Source of the DNA: a bacterium
Lineage (GTDB): Bacteria > Blakebacterota > Blakebacteria > Blakebacterales > Blakebacteraceae
Direction of reading: 5' to 3'
Assembly: GCA_025774615.1 (NCBI GenBank)
Contig: JALGVQ010000055.1
Location: forward strand, 1 to 30,621
Length of the DNA: 30,621 bases
Part shown: in pieces, positions 23,308 through 30,621 of the stretch
How the letters are laid out: every line of letters begins with the position of its first letter
Numbering within the stretch: the first letter of the stretch is position 1
Program-made: the position numbers and the translations under genes
The notes under the pieces: generated by a model
Seen by the model: only the letters and a program-made list of their open reading frames with translations
Database searches by the model: none
Told to the model about the DNA's origin: nothing

Positions 23308-24759
23308 CTACTGAGATTCCCGGATGTACTGGAACCCGCGGGCGACTGCCTTGCGGTCCAACTCCAGCATCTCCTTGTATTTGATCACCGCGTTGAGCGC
23401 TTCATTGACGTCCTCCTCGGTGAACATCCCCGTATGCGAGAGATAAGCGCCGAGCATGATGAGGTTGGCGACCTTGCCGTCACCGAGTTCGACGGCCAGC
23501 CCCGTTGCCGGAACAGCCACGTTCTCGATATCGTCACGCACCGGTTCCTGGGAAACGAGCGAGGAGTTATACATAAGCACTCCGCCCGGCTCCACCAGGG
23601 GCTCGAAACGGTCCATCGAAGGCCCGTTGAAGGCCATGACGACTTCCGGTTCGGTGATCAATGGCGCCGCCACCGGTCTGGTGCTGATCACCACATTGCA
23701 GTTGGCGGTGCCACCGCGGCTTTCCGGTCCGTAGGCTGGCAGCCAGGTCACATGGAAATTCTTCCGGAGCGCCACATTGGACAGCAGGGCACCGAGGAAC
23801 AGGATCCCCTGCCCGCCGAATCCCGCCACTTTGATCTTCGGTTCCCGGTATCGTTCCGGCACATCTCCCCAGTCGGGCTCACCGGTCCGTTCGAAGGCCG
23901 ACATACCCTTGAACAGGATCTCGGGAACCTCTTCGGCAGGGATCGGTGTCACCGGTACAGGCAGCGGTTCAGTCTCTTTGACCTGGTCTTTGAAGACTCC
24001 GAGCGGGAAGACCTTCATCATGTTCTCTTCCAGCCACCCTTTCGCCTCCTGGGGATCCATCTTCCAGCCGACCGGGCAGGTAGAGAGGATTTCGACGAAT
24101 GTGAACCCCTTCCGATCGATCTGGGTCTGCAGTGCCTTCCGCACCGCCTTCCGGGCGGCAAGGATATGCTTGGCGTCGGTGATGGCCACGCGTTCGATGT
24201 AGACCGGCGCATCGAGGGTTGCCAGCAATTCCGACATATGAAGCGGCTTACCGGTCAACGATGTGTCGCGACCAGTGGGAGAGGTGCTGGTCTTCTGCCC
24301 TTCCAGCGTGGTCGGCGCCATCTGACCGCCGGTCATCCCGTAGATGGCATTGTTGACGAAGAAGACGGTGATGTTCTCACCACGATTAGCCGCGTGCAGG
24401 ATGTTGTTGGTACCGATCGCCGCCAGGTCACCATCACCCTGGTAGGAGATCACGATGGAGTCGGGACGGCTTCGCTTGGCGCCGGTCGCCACCGCCGGCG
24501 CGCGTCCGTGTGCCGCCTGGAAGTTCCCGCAGTCGAAATAGTAGTAACCGAAGACCGAACAGCCGACGGGACTCACGAAGATGGTGCGGTCCCTGATGCC
24601 GAAGTCATCCATCGCCTCGGCGATCAGCTTGTGGATGACACCATGGCTGCATCCCGGGCAGTAGTGGGTAGCTCGTTTCTCCTCACCCGGTTTGCGTTCG
24701 AATTCAGAGTAAAGCGATTCAGGCCACTTCAGGACTACCTGCTCGTTCACCGTGTTCAT
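23308..24759 (-). CDS. korB: 2-oxoacid:ferredoxin oxidoreductase, fused beta and gamma subunits
   Basis: The 483-residue protein combines the thiamine-diphosphate-binding beta subunit (about 1-265) and the gamma subunit (about 308-483). The beta part has YCPGCSHG near the N-terminus, GDGD at 108-111 and the NNIL and [11 protein letters not shown] elements of the cofactor site. The gamma part has [16 protein letters not shown] and [10 protein letters not shown], typical of gamma subunits. Together with KorA and KorD it would interconvert a 2-oxoacid (2-oxoglutarate most likely, branched-chain acids possible) and the acyl-CoA using ferredoxin. The ATG at 24759 overlaps the korA stop. Beta and gamma are usually separate genes, so the fusion is notable. 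It is the last gene of the operon. Confidence 0.92.
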   Translation of the reverse strand: MNTVNEQVVLKWPESLYSEFERKPGEEKRATHYCPGCSHGVIHKLIAEAMDDFGIRDRTIFVSPVGCSVFGYYYFDCGNFQAAHGRAPAVATGAKRSRPDSIVISYQGDGDLAAIGTNNILHAANRGENITVFFVNNAIYGMTGGQMAPTTLEGQKTSTSPTGRDTSLTGKPLHMSELLATLDAPVYIERVAITDAKHILAARKAVRKALQTQIDRKGFTFVEILSTCPVGWKMDPQEAKGWLEENMMKVFPLGVFKDQVKETEPLPVPVTPIPAEEVPEILFKGMSAFERTGEPDWGDVPERYREPKIKVAGFGGQGILFLGALLSNVALRKNFHVTWLPAYGPESRGGTANCNVVISTRPVAAPLITEPEVVMAFNGPSMDRFEPLVEPGGVLMYNSSLVSQEPVRDDIENVAVPATGLAVELGDGKVANLIMLGAYLSHTGMFTEEDVNEALNAVIKYKEMLELDRKAVARGFQYIRESQ

Positions 24760-25817
24760 GATGTCTCCCCTTCCGGGTAGGCCTCGTAGATCGCCTTCCG
24801 CAACTCCTCGACCGAAGGCACCACGCCACCCCACCTGCCGTAAAAGTCCACCGGGACGCGACCGTTCACAGCCAGTCTCACGTCCTCCACCATCTGTCCC
24901 GTAGACATCTCCGAGACCAGGAATTTCTTCGTTCCCCGGGCAAGTTCACCCAACCTCACCGATGGGAACGGCCAGAGCGTGATCGGTCTGATCAGACCGA
25001 CCTTGAGACCGTCTGCCCGGGCAATCTCGACCGCGGAGAGCAGCAGTCTGCTCACGATTCCGTATCCCACCGTGATCAGCTCGGCGTCGTCGGTGTAGAA
25101 CTCCTCCGACCTGACCTCTTCCTTCTCGATGACGGCATAGACCTCGAACAGCTTTCTGACCCTGTCTTCGAGTTCCTCGGGATCGAGATAGATCGAGTTG
25201 ATCAGGTTACCTGCCGTCTCGGCGTTCCCCTGTACCGACCACGGTTTATTCGGCAGATCGGTGACCGGGTCGGGGAACTCGACTGCTTCCATCATCTGAC
25301 CGGTGAAACCATCAGCCATGATCGCGGCAGGATTCATGTACTTGTCGGCCAGATCGAAGGCAAGCATGGTGAGGTCGCACATCTCCTGGGGACTGTTCGG
25401 CGCCAGCGCGATCAGTCGGTAGTCACCATGACCACCACCCTTCACCATCTGGAAATAGTCTCCCTGGGCAGGCGCGATGTTTCCCAATCCCGGCCCACCA
25501 CGCATGATATTGACTATCACTGCGGGGATCCGGGAGCCGACGAGGTAGGAGATCCCTTCGAGCTTCAGGCTGATACCCGGGCTCGAACTGGCAGTCAGCA
25601 CGCGCAGTCCCGCTCCTGAGGCACCATAGACCATCTGGATCGCCCCGATCTCACTCTCCGACTGAAGGAAGACCCCGCCGATTGCCGGCATCAGCCTGGC
25701 CGCCGATTCGGCGATCTCGCTCGAAGGCGTGATCGGATAGCCATAGAAGGCCCTACAGCCGGCAAGGATCGCCCCCTGCAGGATCGCTTCGTTCCCTTTC
25801 ACGAATCTCACAGGCAT
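24756..25817 (-). CDS. korA: 2-oxoacid:ferredoxin oxidoreductase alpha subunit
   Basis: The 353-residue alpha subunit has YPITPSSE at residues 27-34, then [11 protein letters not shown]-like and [17 protein letters not shown] segments that help form the thiamine site, and a C-terminal transketolase-C-like domain ([15 protein letters not shown]). Length suits the stand-alone alpha subunit of four-subunit KorABCD or VorABCD enzymes. ATG 25817 has AAGGAGGAGG upstream, a strong ribosome site, two bases after the ferredoxin-subunit stop. Motifs do not firmly separate 2-oxoglutarate from branched-chain substrates; the KorA assignment is the more likely. Confidence 0.92.
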   Translation of the reverse strand: MPVRFVKGNEAILQGAILAGCRAFYGYPITPSSEIAESAARLMPAIGGVFLQSESEIGAIQMVYGASGAGLRVLTASSSPGISLKLEGISYLVGSRIPAVIVNIMRGGPGLGNIAPAQGDYFQMVKGGGHGDYRLIALAPNSPQEMCDLTMLAFDLADKYMNPAAIMADGFTGQMMEAVEFPDPVTDLPNKPWSVQGNAETAGNLINSIYLDPEELEDRVRKLFEVYAVIEKEEVRSEEFYTDDAELITVGYGIVSRLLLSAVEIARADGLKVGLIRPITLWPFPSVRLGELARGTKKFLVSEMSTGQMVEDVRLAVNGRVPVDFYGRWGGVVPSVEELRKAIYEAYPEGETS

Positions 25818-25819
25818 GG

Positions 25820-26098
25820 CTACACCTCCTCCTTCTGCTTCTTCGGCTTCCTGGGTGGTTTGTAGACCGTGATGGCACCCGGCTCCGGACAGGCGTAGAA
25901 ACAGACGCCGCATCCGGTGCAGCCTTCACCCGTGTATTCAGCAGGATGGAATCCGAGATGGTTCAGAGACTCGGAGATCAGAAGGACGCCGGTGGGACAT
26001 ACATACGTACAGAGATTGCACCCCTTGCACATCTCCGGATCGATGATGACATCCGGTCCGACGATGACAGGGTCCTTGGTGTCAGGCGTGCTGGACAC
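25820..26098 (-). CDS. korD: 2-oxoacid:ferredoxin oxidoreductase delta (ferredoxin) subunit
   Basis: The 92-residue protein carries two [4Fe-4S] cluster motifs: [12 protein letters not shown] (Cys24, 27, 30, 34) and [12 protein letters not shown] (Cys60, 63, 66, 70), with a Lys-rich tail. It would pass electrons from the thiamine site to ferredoxin. I prefer the GTG at 26098, which has AGAGGAG eight bases upstream; an ATG at 26119 lacks a ribosome site and adds only basic residues. It is the first gene of the korD-korA-korBC operon, divergent from the gene starting at 26286. On the minus strand, CTGACC and TAATAA blocks about 18 bases apart near 26145-26190 could be its promoter. Confidence 0.88.
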   Translation of the reverse strand: MSSTPDTKDPVIVGPDVIIDPEMCKGCNLCTYVCPTGVLLISESLNHLGFHPAEYTGEGCTGCGVCFYACPEPGAITVYKPPRKPKKQKEEV

Positions 26099-26285
26099 TC
26101 GTGGAACTCCTCTCGCCATGATGCAGATCGAGAATGATGCTGCTCGCAAGATAAGATTTTATTACGGCTTCGGGAAGAGGCAGGTCAGAGTGGTGGGCGG
26201 ACGTCAGCCCGGTTACTATATTCGGGTTCCAACATACTCCAACCACCCAGGGAAACTGTGTCCCCGTTCACAGAGTGAGGCCACC

Positions 26286-28076
26286 ATGAGGAAAGCAACA
26301 GACTCCATCCTGAGACCGATCCTGCTATCGGTCATGATCCTGCCACTCATCCTGGCGATCCCATCTGGTGTGGAAGCCCAGGGTCGTACCCCCGAACAGA
26401 GAGCAGCGTTCCAGGCTATCAATGCCATCGAGGACCTGAACGCCAGACTCGAAGCCATAGAAGGGTTCATCCAGAAATGGCCGCAATCAGGATATGTGAT
26501 CAGCTGTCTCCAGGTTGGCCTGCGCACGGCTGCTGAGATCGATCCGGAGTCTGATCTGGTCATCGAGTACGCAGAGCGGTACATCAAGGCGTATGCATCC
26601 CGAGGTGAGGCACTCGCCTATTCCGCCGCAGCCAGCATGTTGAACGAAGCCGGTGCACATGCTGAAAAGGTGGATGAATACATCGCAAAGGCACTCGAGG
26701 GTGCCGCAGACATCCCCGCCCGCAGCCGGGTATCGATCTTCATGAACGCCGCCACCATTGCCGATGCCAGAGATGCCATCGAGAAAGCGATCGGCTACCA
26801 GCGGCAGGCACTTGAATTGAATCCCGGTCTCGGGTATGCGCAGGTCCAGCTCGCTAACTACCTGGTAAAGGCGAACCAGCTGGATGAAGCTGAAGGAATC
26901 ATCATCAATGCCATCATCCAGAGCCCTGATGACCCGACGACACGCGAGACCTTCGAGAATTTCGCAACCCGGCGGACGAACGGCCGGAATACGGATACTT
27001 ATCGGACGCGCATCATCAGTGAAGCAGCCGATGACCTGCTTGCTGCGTCCGAGGATGAACTGCAGACCAAACAGATGCTTGCTGTCGCCTTCGTCAAACT
27101 TGGAGTCCTGACCGAACGGGCAAAGGAATACGCGGACGAAATAGCAGGAATGATCAGTCCCGCGGATGGCGGTGCTGCTCTTCTGGCCGGCGCTACCGCT
27201 GTAGGCCAGGTCCGCCTCGCCCTGGGTAATCACCAGGGTGTTCTTGATGCGCTTGAGCCGGTGCGGATGCTCGCCGGACCGTACGATTTCGATTTTCATC
27301 TCACCCGCGGGATGGCACTCGAGTCTCTCGGCCAGGATCGTGCCGCCATCACCGAGTATTTCGAAACAGCAGCCATGATTACGTACCCGTCCATCATGGA
27401 GCTTCTCGAACCGCTCTGGGAGAAGGTGAATCCTGACCAGAGTCTTGAGGAACATCAGACCGCCCTGCGTGAGGGACTCGAGTCGTGGCATCCCGAGGGT
27501 GAGTTCGAGGTGCCTGCCGACTGGACCGGCAAGGTGGTACTGGCAGAGCTCTTCACTGGCGCCGAGTGCCCGCCCTGTGTAGCCTCTGACCTCGCCTACG
27601 ATGGTCTGATAGCCTACTATCCCAACACTATCGCCGCGGTCCTCGTGCACCACGTCCACATCCCCGGCCCCGACCCGATGACCAACCCCGATACCGAAGC
27701 ACGGATGGCCTACTACGGCAGAGGAATTGTCGGTGGCACACCCACCTCCATCTTCGACGGTACCGATTCCTCGGTCGGCGGCGGCGGCGCTGCCGCGGGC
27801 AAGGGTAAGTTCGGCGCCTACGGTTGGGCGCTCGAGCAGCACCTGGCAATGCCGGCTGTGTTGGATATCGATCTGGCCGGCAAGATAGAGAATGATGAGC
27901 TGGAGATGTCCGCGAAGGTGACATTCGACGTCCAGGAATTGAGAGACAATCCGAACCTGCGCCTGCGGGTCGTGCTGGCCGAGGAAGAACTCCACTACGA
28001 AGGAAGCAATGGCGTGGCCGAGCACCGGATGGTCGTCCGGGCATTCATCGGAGCGGCAGGAAGACCACGAAGGTGA
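26286..28076 (+). CDS. Secreted TPR protein with C-terminal thioredoxin-like (Omp28-type) domain, frame broken near its end
   Basis: The 596-residue frame begins with a signal peptide (ILRPILLSVMILPLILAIPS... ending VEAQG). A helical region with TPR-like repeats follows (about residues 85-320, for instance YQRQALELNPGLGYAQVQLA). Last comes a thioredoxin-fold domain with CPPC at 428-431 (ELFTGAECPPCVASD), like Omp28-related proteins of Bacteroidetes and Acidobacteria. The ATG at 26286 is chosen because it starts the signal peptide; the open frame extends upstream without meaning. The frame ends early at 28076 after VVRAFIGAAG; the natural C-terminus lies in another frame (28055-28285). A periplasmic redox role is inferred. 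It heads a three-gene operon. Confidence 0.82.
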   Translation: MRKATDSILRPILLSVMILPLILAIPSGVEAQGRTPEQRAAFQAINAIEDLNARLEAIEGFIQKWPQSGYVISCLQVGLRTAAEIDPESDLVIEYAERYIKAYASRGEALAYSAAASMLNEAGAHAEKVDEYIAKALEGAADIPARSRVSIFMNAATIADARDAIEKAIGYQRQALELNPGLGYAQVQLANYLVKANQLDEAEGIIINAIIQSPDDPTTRETFENFATRRTNGRNTDTYRTRIISEAADDLLAASEDELQTKQMLAVAFVKLGVLTERAKEYADEIAGMISPADGGAALLAGATAVGQVRLALGNHQGVLDALEPVRMLAGPYDFDFHLTRGMALESLGQDRAAITEYFETAAMITYPSIMELLEPLWEKVNPDQSLEEHQTALREGLESWHPEGEFEVPADWTGKVVLAELFTGAECPPCVASDLAYDGLIAYYPNTIAAVLVHHVHIPGPDPMTNPDTEARMAYYGRGIVGGTPTSIFDGTDSSVGGGGAAAGKGKFGAYGWALEQHLAMPAVLDIDLAGKIENDELEMSAKVTFDVQELRDNPNLRLRVVLAEEELHYEGSNGVAEHRMVVRAFIGAAGRPRR

Positions 28077-28285
28077 AGGATTCCATCGATCTCGCAAACC
28101 TCCAGGCAGACCTGCTCAGTTACCTGGATTCATGGGAGAGCGAGAACACCGATCGCTTCCGCAACAGCCCCGGTTTCAGCAGGAAGATGCACGAGATCGA
28201 CCGGAGCCAGCTGGTGCTGGTAGCATTCGTACAGAACGATGAGACCAGAGAGGTGTACCAGACCCGGGTCATCGAACTGAGATAA
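28055..28285 (+). pseudogene. C-terminal remainder of the thioredoxin-like protein, shifted by one base
   Basis: This frame reads GRKTTKVKDSIDLANLQADL and then DRSQLVLVAFVQNDETREV before its stop, the ending expected for this group of thioredoxin-like proteins (a linker, a helix, and a strand with FVQND). It overlaps the end of the preceding frame. One missing base in the GGAGCGGCAGG stretch near 28050-28060 would join the two into a protein of about 665 residues. A GTG at 28073 exists but has no purpose as an independent start. It ends 13 bases before the next gene. Confidence 0.75.
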
Positions 28286-28298
28286 CCAGGAGCGAGAC

Positions 28299-29570
28299 AT
28301 GACGACGCGGAAACGGACTGACCGCCGGACCTTTATTAAGAGCGCGGTCGCGGCAGCGGCCTCGATCACGATCGTGCCCCGGACCGTCCTTGGCGGGACA
28401 GGTTTCACGGCACCGAGCGATGAACTCACCAAGGGGATCATCGGTGTGGGCGGTATGGGGAGTGGTCACATCGATTATGAGGGATCCCGCCTGCTGGCGG
28501 TTTGTGACGTGGACAGCCTGCATCTGGCCGCAGCCCTTGAGAAGGCGGGGCCGGGAGTCGACGCGTACAACGATTTCCGTGAACTGATCGCGCGTCCCGA
28601 CATCGACATCATCCATATCGCCACCCCACCCCACTGGCACGGGTTGATGACGATTGCCGCCGCCGAGGCGGGCAAGGACATCTGGTGCGAGAAGCCGATG
28701 ACCCGCACCATCGGTGAGGGGAAAAAGGTCGTGGAAGCGGTCCGCAGGAATGGAAGGATATTCCGTCTCAATACCTGGTTCCGTTTCCGGTCCGGATTCT
28801 ACGGCATGAATACCACTGTGAAGGAGATCAGGAAGGTCGTTGAGAGCGGCATGCTCGGATGGCCCCTGAAGGTCACCGTGAGTAACAGCACCGGATTCGA
28901 CTGGAAGTTCTACTGGAGCGGGATGATCCACCAGGTACCTGAACCGGTCCCGCCTGAGCTCGATTATGACTTCTGGCTCGGTCCTGCCCCCATCAAACCG
29001 TATCACCCTCATCGTGTGCACAGTTCGTTCAGGGGTTACTTCGACTACGATGGCGGTGGTCTCGGCGACATGGGCCAGCATTATATCGATCCGATCCAGT
29101 ATCTGCTCGACAAGGATGACACCAGCCCGGTCGAGATAGAGATCGACGCGCCGCAGCAGCACCCCGACGCGGTCGGATCTTGGCGCAGGATCACGTATCG
29201 GTACGCCGACGGCTGCGAGATCATCCTGGATGGAGAGGACAGGGACAAGGATGCCGCCTACATCGAGGGACCGGATGGGAAGCTCTTCAAAGGCTTCACT
29301 TCCGATATCCCGGGATTCGAACAGAAGGTGGCACAGCTCCCCGATCCCGAACCACAGGTAACCGATTTCCATGAGGCTGTCCGGTATCGTCAGCCATTCG
29401 CGCTGAACGAACGGAACGGCCATCGCTCGTGCACGATCGTGAACCTCGGTGTCGTGGCGCTGCAACTGCGACGATCGCTACGGTTCGATCCTGTCACCCA
29501 GCAGTTCATCGATGACCCTGAGGCCGATCGCCTGATCGATCAGCCGATGCGGGCACCGTGGCACCTGTAG
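28299..29570 (+). CDS. Tat-exported Gfo/Idh/MocA-family oxidoreductase
   Basis: The 423-residue NAD(P)-dependent sugar-type dehydrogenase is exported folded. The Tat signal has RRTFIK at residues 9-14 and a hydrophobic stretch after it. The Rossmann fold shows GVGGMGSGH at 49-57, then CDVD, and the family EKP motif at 131-133 (WCEKPMT) with the catalytic-type lysine. A late GGGLGDMGQHYIDP segment holds the usual active-site Asp and His. ATG 28299 has AGGAG seven bases upstream. It lies 13 bases after the thioredoxin-like gene and 14 bases before the HEAT lipoprotein gene, so the three are probably one transcript. The substrate is unknown; members often act on sugars or inositols. Confidence 0.92.
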   Translation: MTTRKRTDRRTFIKSAVAAAASITIVPRTVLGGTGFTAPSDELTKGIIGVGGMGSGHIDYEGSRLLAVCDVDSLHLAAALEKAGPGVDAYNDFRELIARPDIDIIHIATPPHWHGLMTIAAAEAGKDIWCEKPMTRTIGEGKKVVEAVRRNGRIFRLNTWFRFRSGFYGMNTTVKEIRKVVESGMLGWPLKVTVSNSTGFDWKFYWSGMIHQVPEPVPPELDYDFWLGPAPIKPYHPHRVHSSFRGYFDYDGGGLGDMGQHYIDPIQYLLDKDDTSPVEIEIDAPQQHPDAVGSWRRITYRYADGCEIILDGEDRDKDAAYIEGPDGKLFKGFTSDIPGFEQKVAQLPDPEPQVTDFHEAVRYRQPFALNERNGHRSCTIVNLGVVALQLRRSLRFDPVTQQFIDDPEADRLIDQPMRAPWHL

Positions 29571-29584
29571 AGAGGATCGAGACC

Positions 29585-30004
29585 ATGACCAGACTCAAGA
29601 CACACACCACGATGCCTCTCGCCGCAGTCGTACTGCTTCTCGCTCTATCGGCCTGCGCCTCGACAGGACGTATCGCCCCCCCCGATCCGGCAGTGACAGA
29701 CATCACCGACTCGATGCCTGCAGAGACCACCGCCGAAGAGGATCGTCATAACATGACACTCATCAGCATGGGGCCATCCTCCATGCTCGATCTATGCAGG
29801 ATGCTGTTGCCACCAGGTGAGGAAGATGATTCAGGTGCCCGGTTTGCCCTGAGTTCACTGAGTCGGTATGTAGGTCGCCCTGATGCGGAAACCGAACGCC
29901 TTATGTTCGTCCGTGCTCTGACCAATGCTCTCGAAGAGCGATCAGAACCTGAAGTGAGGGCATTCCTTATCAGCCTGTTTGCGAACCGGCAGCAAGAGCG
30001 TTGA
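29585..30004 (+). CDS. HEAT-repeat lipoprotein, N-terminal part before a frame break
   Basis: The frame gives 139 residues with a lipoprotein signal ending LSACAST (Cys25 or so). A helical region with HEAT-like spacing follows (MFVRALTNALEERSEPEVRA and FLISLF). ATG 29585 has AGAGGA eight bases upstream. The stop at 30004 comes in the middle of a repeat. HEAT-like coding continues at once in another frame to the window end, so this is probably the front of a longer protein. Proteins of this kind are often encoded beside Gfo/Idh/MocA genes in secreted sugar-modifying clusters; the role is not known. Confidence 0.7.
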   Translation: MTRLKTHTTMPLAAVVLLLALSACASTGRIAPPDPAVTDITDSMPAETTAEEDRHNMTLISMGPSSMLDLCRMLLPPGEEDDSGARFALSSLSRYVGRPDAETERLMFVRALTNALEERSEPEVRAFLISLFANRQQER

Positions 30005-30621
30005 TCTCGATCGGCTCTCCAGGAGCTGAAGTCGCATTGATCGATGCCCTCCCTGCATCCAGCGGAATGAACACCATCACCCTGGTGAAGGCTCTCGGTG
30101 ACCTGCGGAGTCAGGCAGCTCTGTTCGAGATATGGAAATACACCGCCAGCAATGACCGCGACCTCCGCGACGCTGTGCTCTACGCCCTGTCAAATATCGG
30201 TCCGGTCTCGACCGGGGACCTTCTTGCCGAAGCGGCCAGAAGCACATCCCGCCACGACCGTACCGCGGCCATACGGTATCAGCTCCTCTACGCCAAGCGC
30301 ATGGCTGAAGCCGGCCGCATCGATGAGGGTGCCGCCATCTGTCGTGAGGTCGCGCAGGAACACTCCGCCGAGGGTGAGGAGAGTTTCCGGATCTCAGCCC
30401 TGACCACCCTTGTCGGTATTCTGGGAGGGGCCGCGCAGATCGACCTCTACATGGCCGTGCGTGATCCCTCTCTCGAAATCAGCAGTGCGGCGCTGACCCT
30501 GGCCGGCGAGATGCCTGGTGAAGACGCGTCACTCATCTGGCTGAACATGCAGCAGCGGGCTCCCTGGAAACTGCGGACCGACCTTCGCGCCATGTTGAAG
30601 CGGCGGATGGCCGACTGGCCG
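29992..30621 (+). pseudogene. HEAT-repeat lipoprotein, out-of-frame continuation, cut by window end
   Basis: From about 29992 the next frame is open to the window edge and encodes clear HEAT-type repeats: ARALISIGSPGAEVALIDAL, TLVKALGDLRSQAAL and LRDAVLYALSNIGP, ending with KRRMADWP at the edge. This joins to the preceding gene only across a frame change near 29985-30000. The junction also seems to lack roughly 20 residues of the expected repeat, so a small deletion rather than a single-base error is likely. It has no good start of its own. The gene continues beyond the window. Confidence 0.7.

Noticed and set aside
23434-24780. Long rightward open frame opposite the korBC gene
   Set aside because: It is antisense to a protein with clear thiamine and gamma-subunit motifs; its own translation is low-complexity with no recognisable domain.
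26487-28097. Long leftward open frame opposite the TPR/thioredoxin-like gene
   Set aside because: The plus strand has a signal peptide, TPRs and a CPPC motif; the antisense product has no coherent fold pattern.
28269-29465. Leftward open frame opposite the Gfo/Idh/MocA gene
   Set aside because: The plus strand carries Tat, Rossmann and EKP motifs; the antisense frame has no motif or ribosome site.

Overview
The window comes from a GC-rich Gram-negative bacterium with a strongly respiratory, metal-cycling character: many multiheme c-type cytochromes, several lipoproteins, a Tat substrate, an RND efflux system and a ferredoxin-linked 2-oxoacid oxidoreductase. The mix of a MacB-like permease without ATPase, a TPR plus thioredoxin-like secreted protein, Gfo/Idh/MocA and HEAT-repeat lipoproteins resembles FCB-group or Acidobacteria-like uncultured lineages. 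That placement is an inference; no rRNA or marker gene is present.

Region 1 (1-12716). One rightward gene enters from the left edge: a membrane cytochrome b, very probably the C-terminal part of a longer protein. It is followed by a long leftward block. In transcription order this holds a tetraheme c554-like cytochrome, a nonaheme lipoprotein, a decaheme MtrA/DmsE-like cytochrome, an MtrB/PioB-like outer-membrane barrel, ccmF (frameshifted), an octaheme lipoprotein, an Ig-like-domain nonaheme lipoprotein, then ccmC, a small ccmD missed by length filters, and ccmE of the Cys (CxxxY) type. I count 40 heme-binding motifs (39 CXXCH and one CX3CH). The block reads as an extracellular electron transfer module: periplasmic carrier, trans-outer-membrane conduit, candidate surface cytochromes, and part of the heme-attachment machinery. 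The left-edge cytochrome b could supply the quinol-oxidising end. A 78-bp direct repeat lies upstream of both the octaheme and the Ig-nonaheme gene.

Region 2 (12717-19969). After a 0.5-kb gene-free divergent region with three 11-bp-spaced direct repeats, a rightward operon encodes a CusCBA-like copper/silver efflux pump with overlapping genes. It is followed by a secreted DUF4920-like protein fused to a heavy-metal-binding domain. The adaptor carries two such domains, so the operon has three.

Region 3 (19970-23285). A small leftward membrane protein with an HEAGH zinc motif diverges from a large MacB/FtsX-type permease, which ends in a clear hairpin terminator.

Region 4 (23308-26098). A leftward korD-korA-korBC operon encodes a 2-oxoacid:ferredoxin oxidoreductase with fused beta and gamma subunits.

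Region 5 (26286-30621). A tightly spaced rightward operon encodes a TPR/thioredoxin-like secreted protein (frameshifted near its end), a Tat-exported Gfo/Idh/MocA oxidoreductase and a HEAT-repeat lipoprotein whose reading frame is also broken; the last runs off the window. Three broken frames in 30 kb mean either base-level sequence errors or recent gene decay, and read data would decide. No tRNA, rRNA, CRISPR array or transposase was found.
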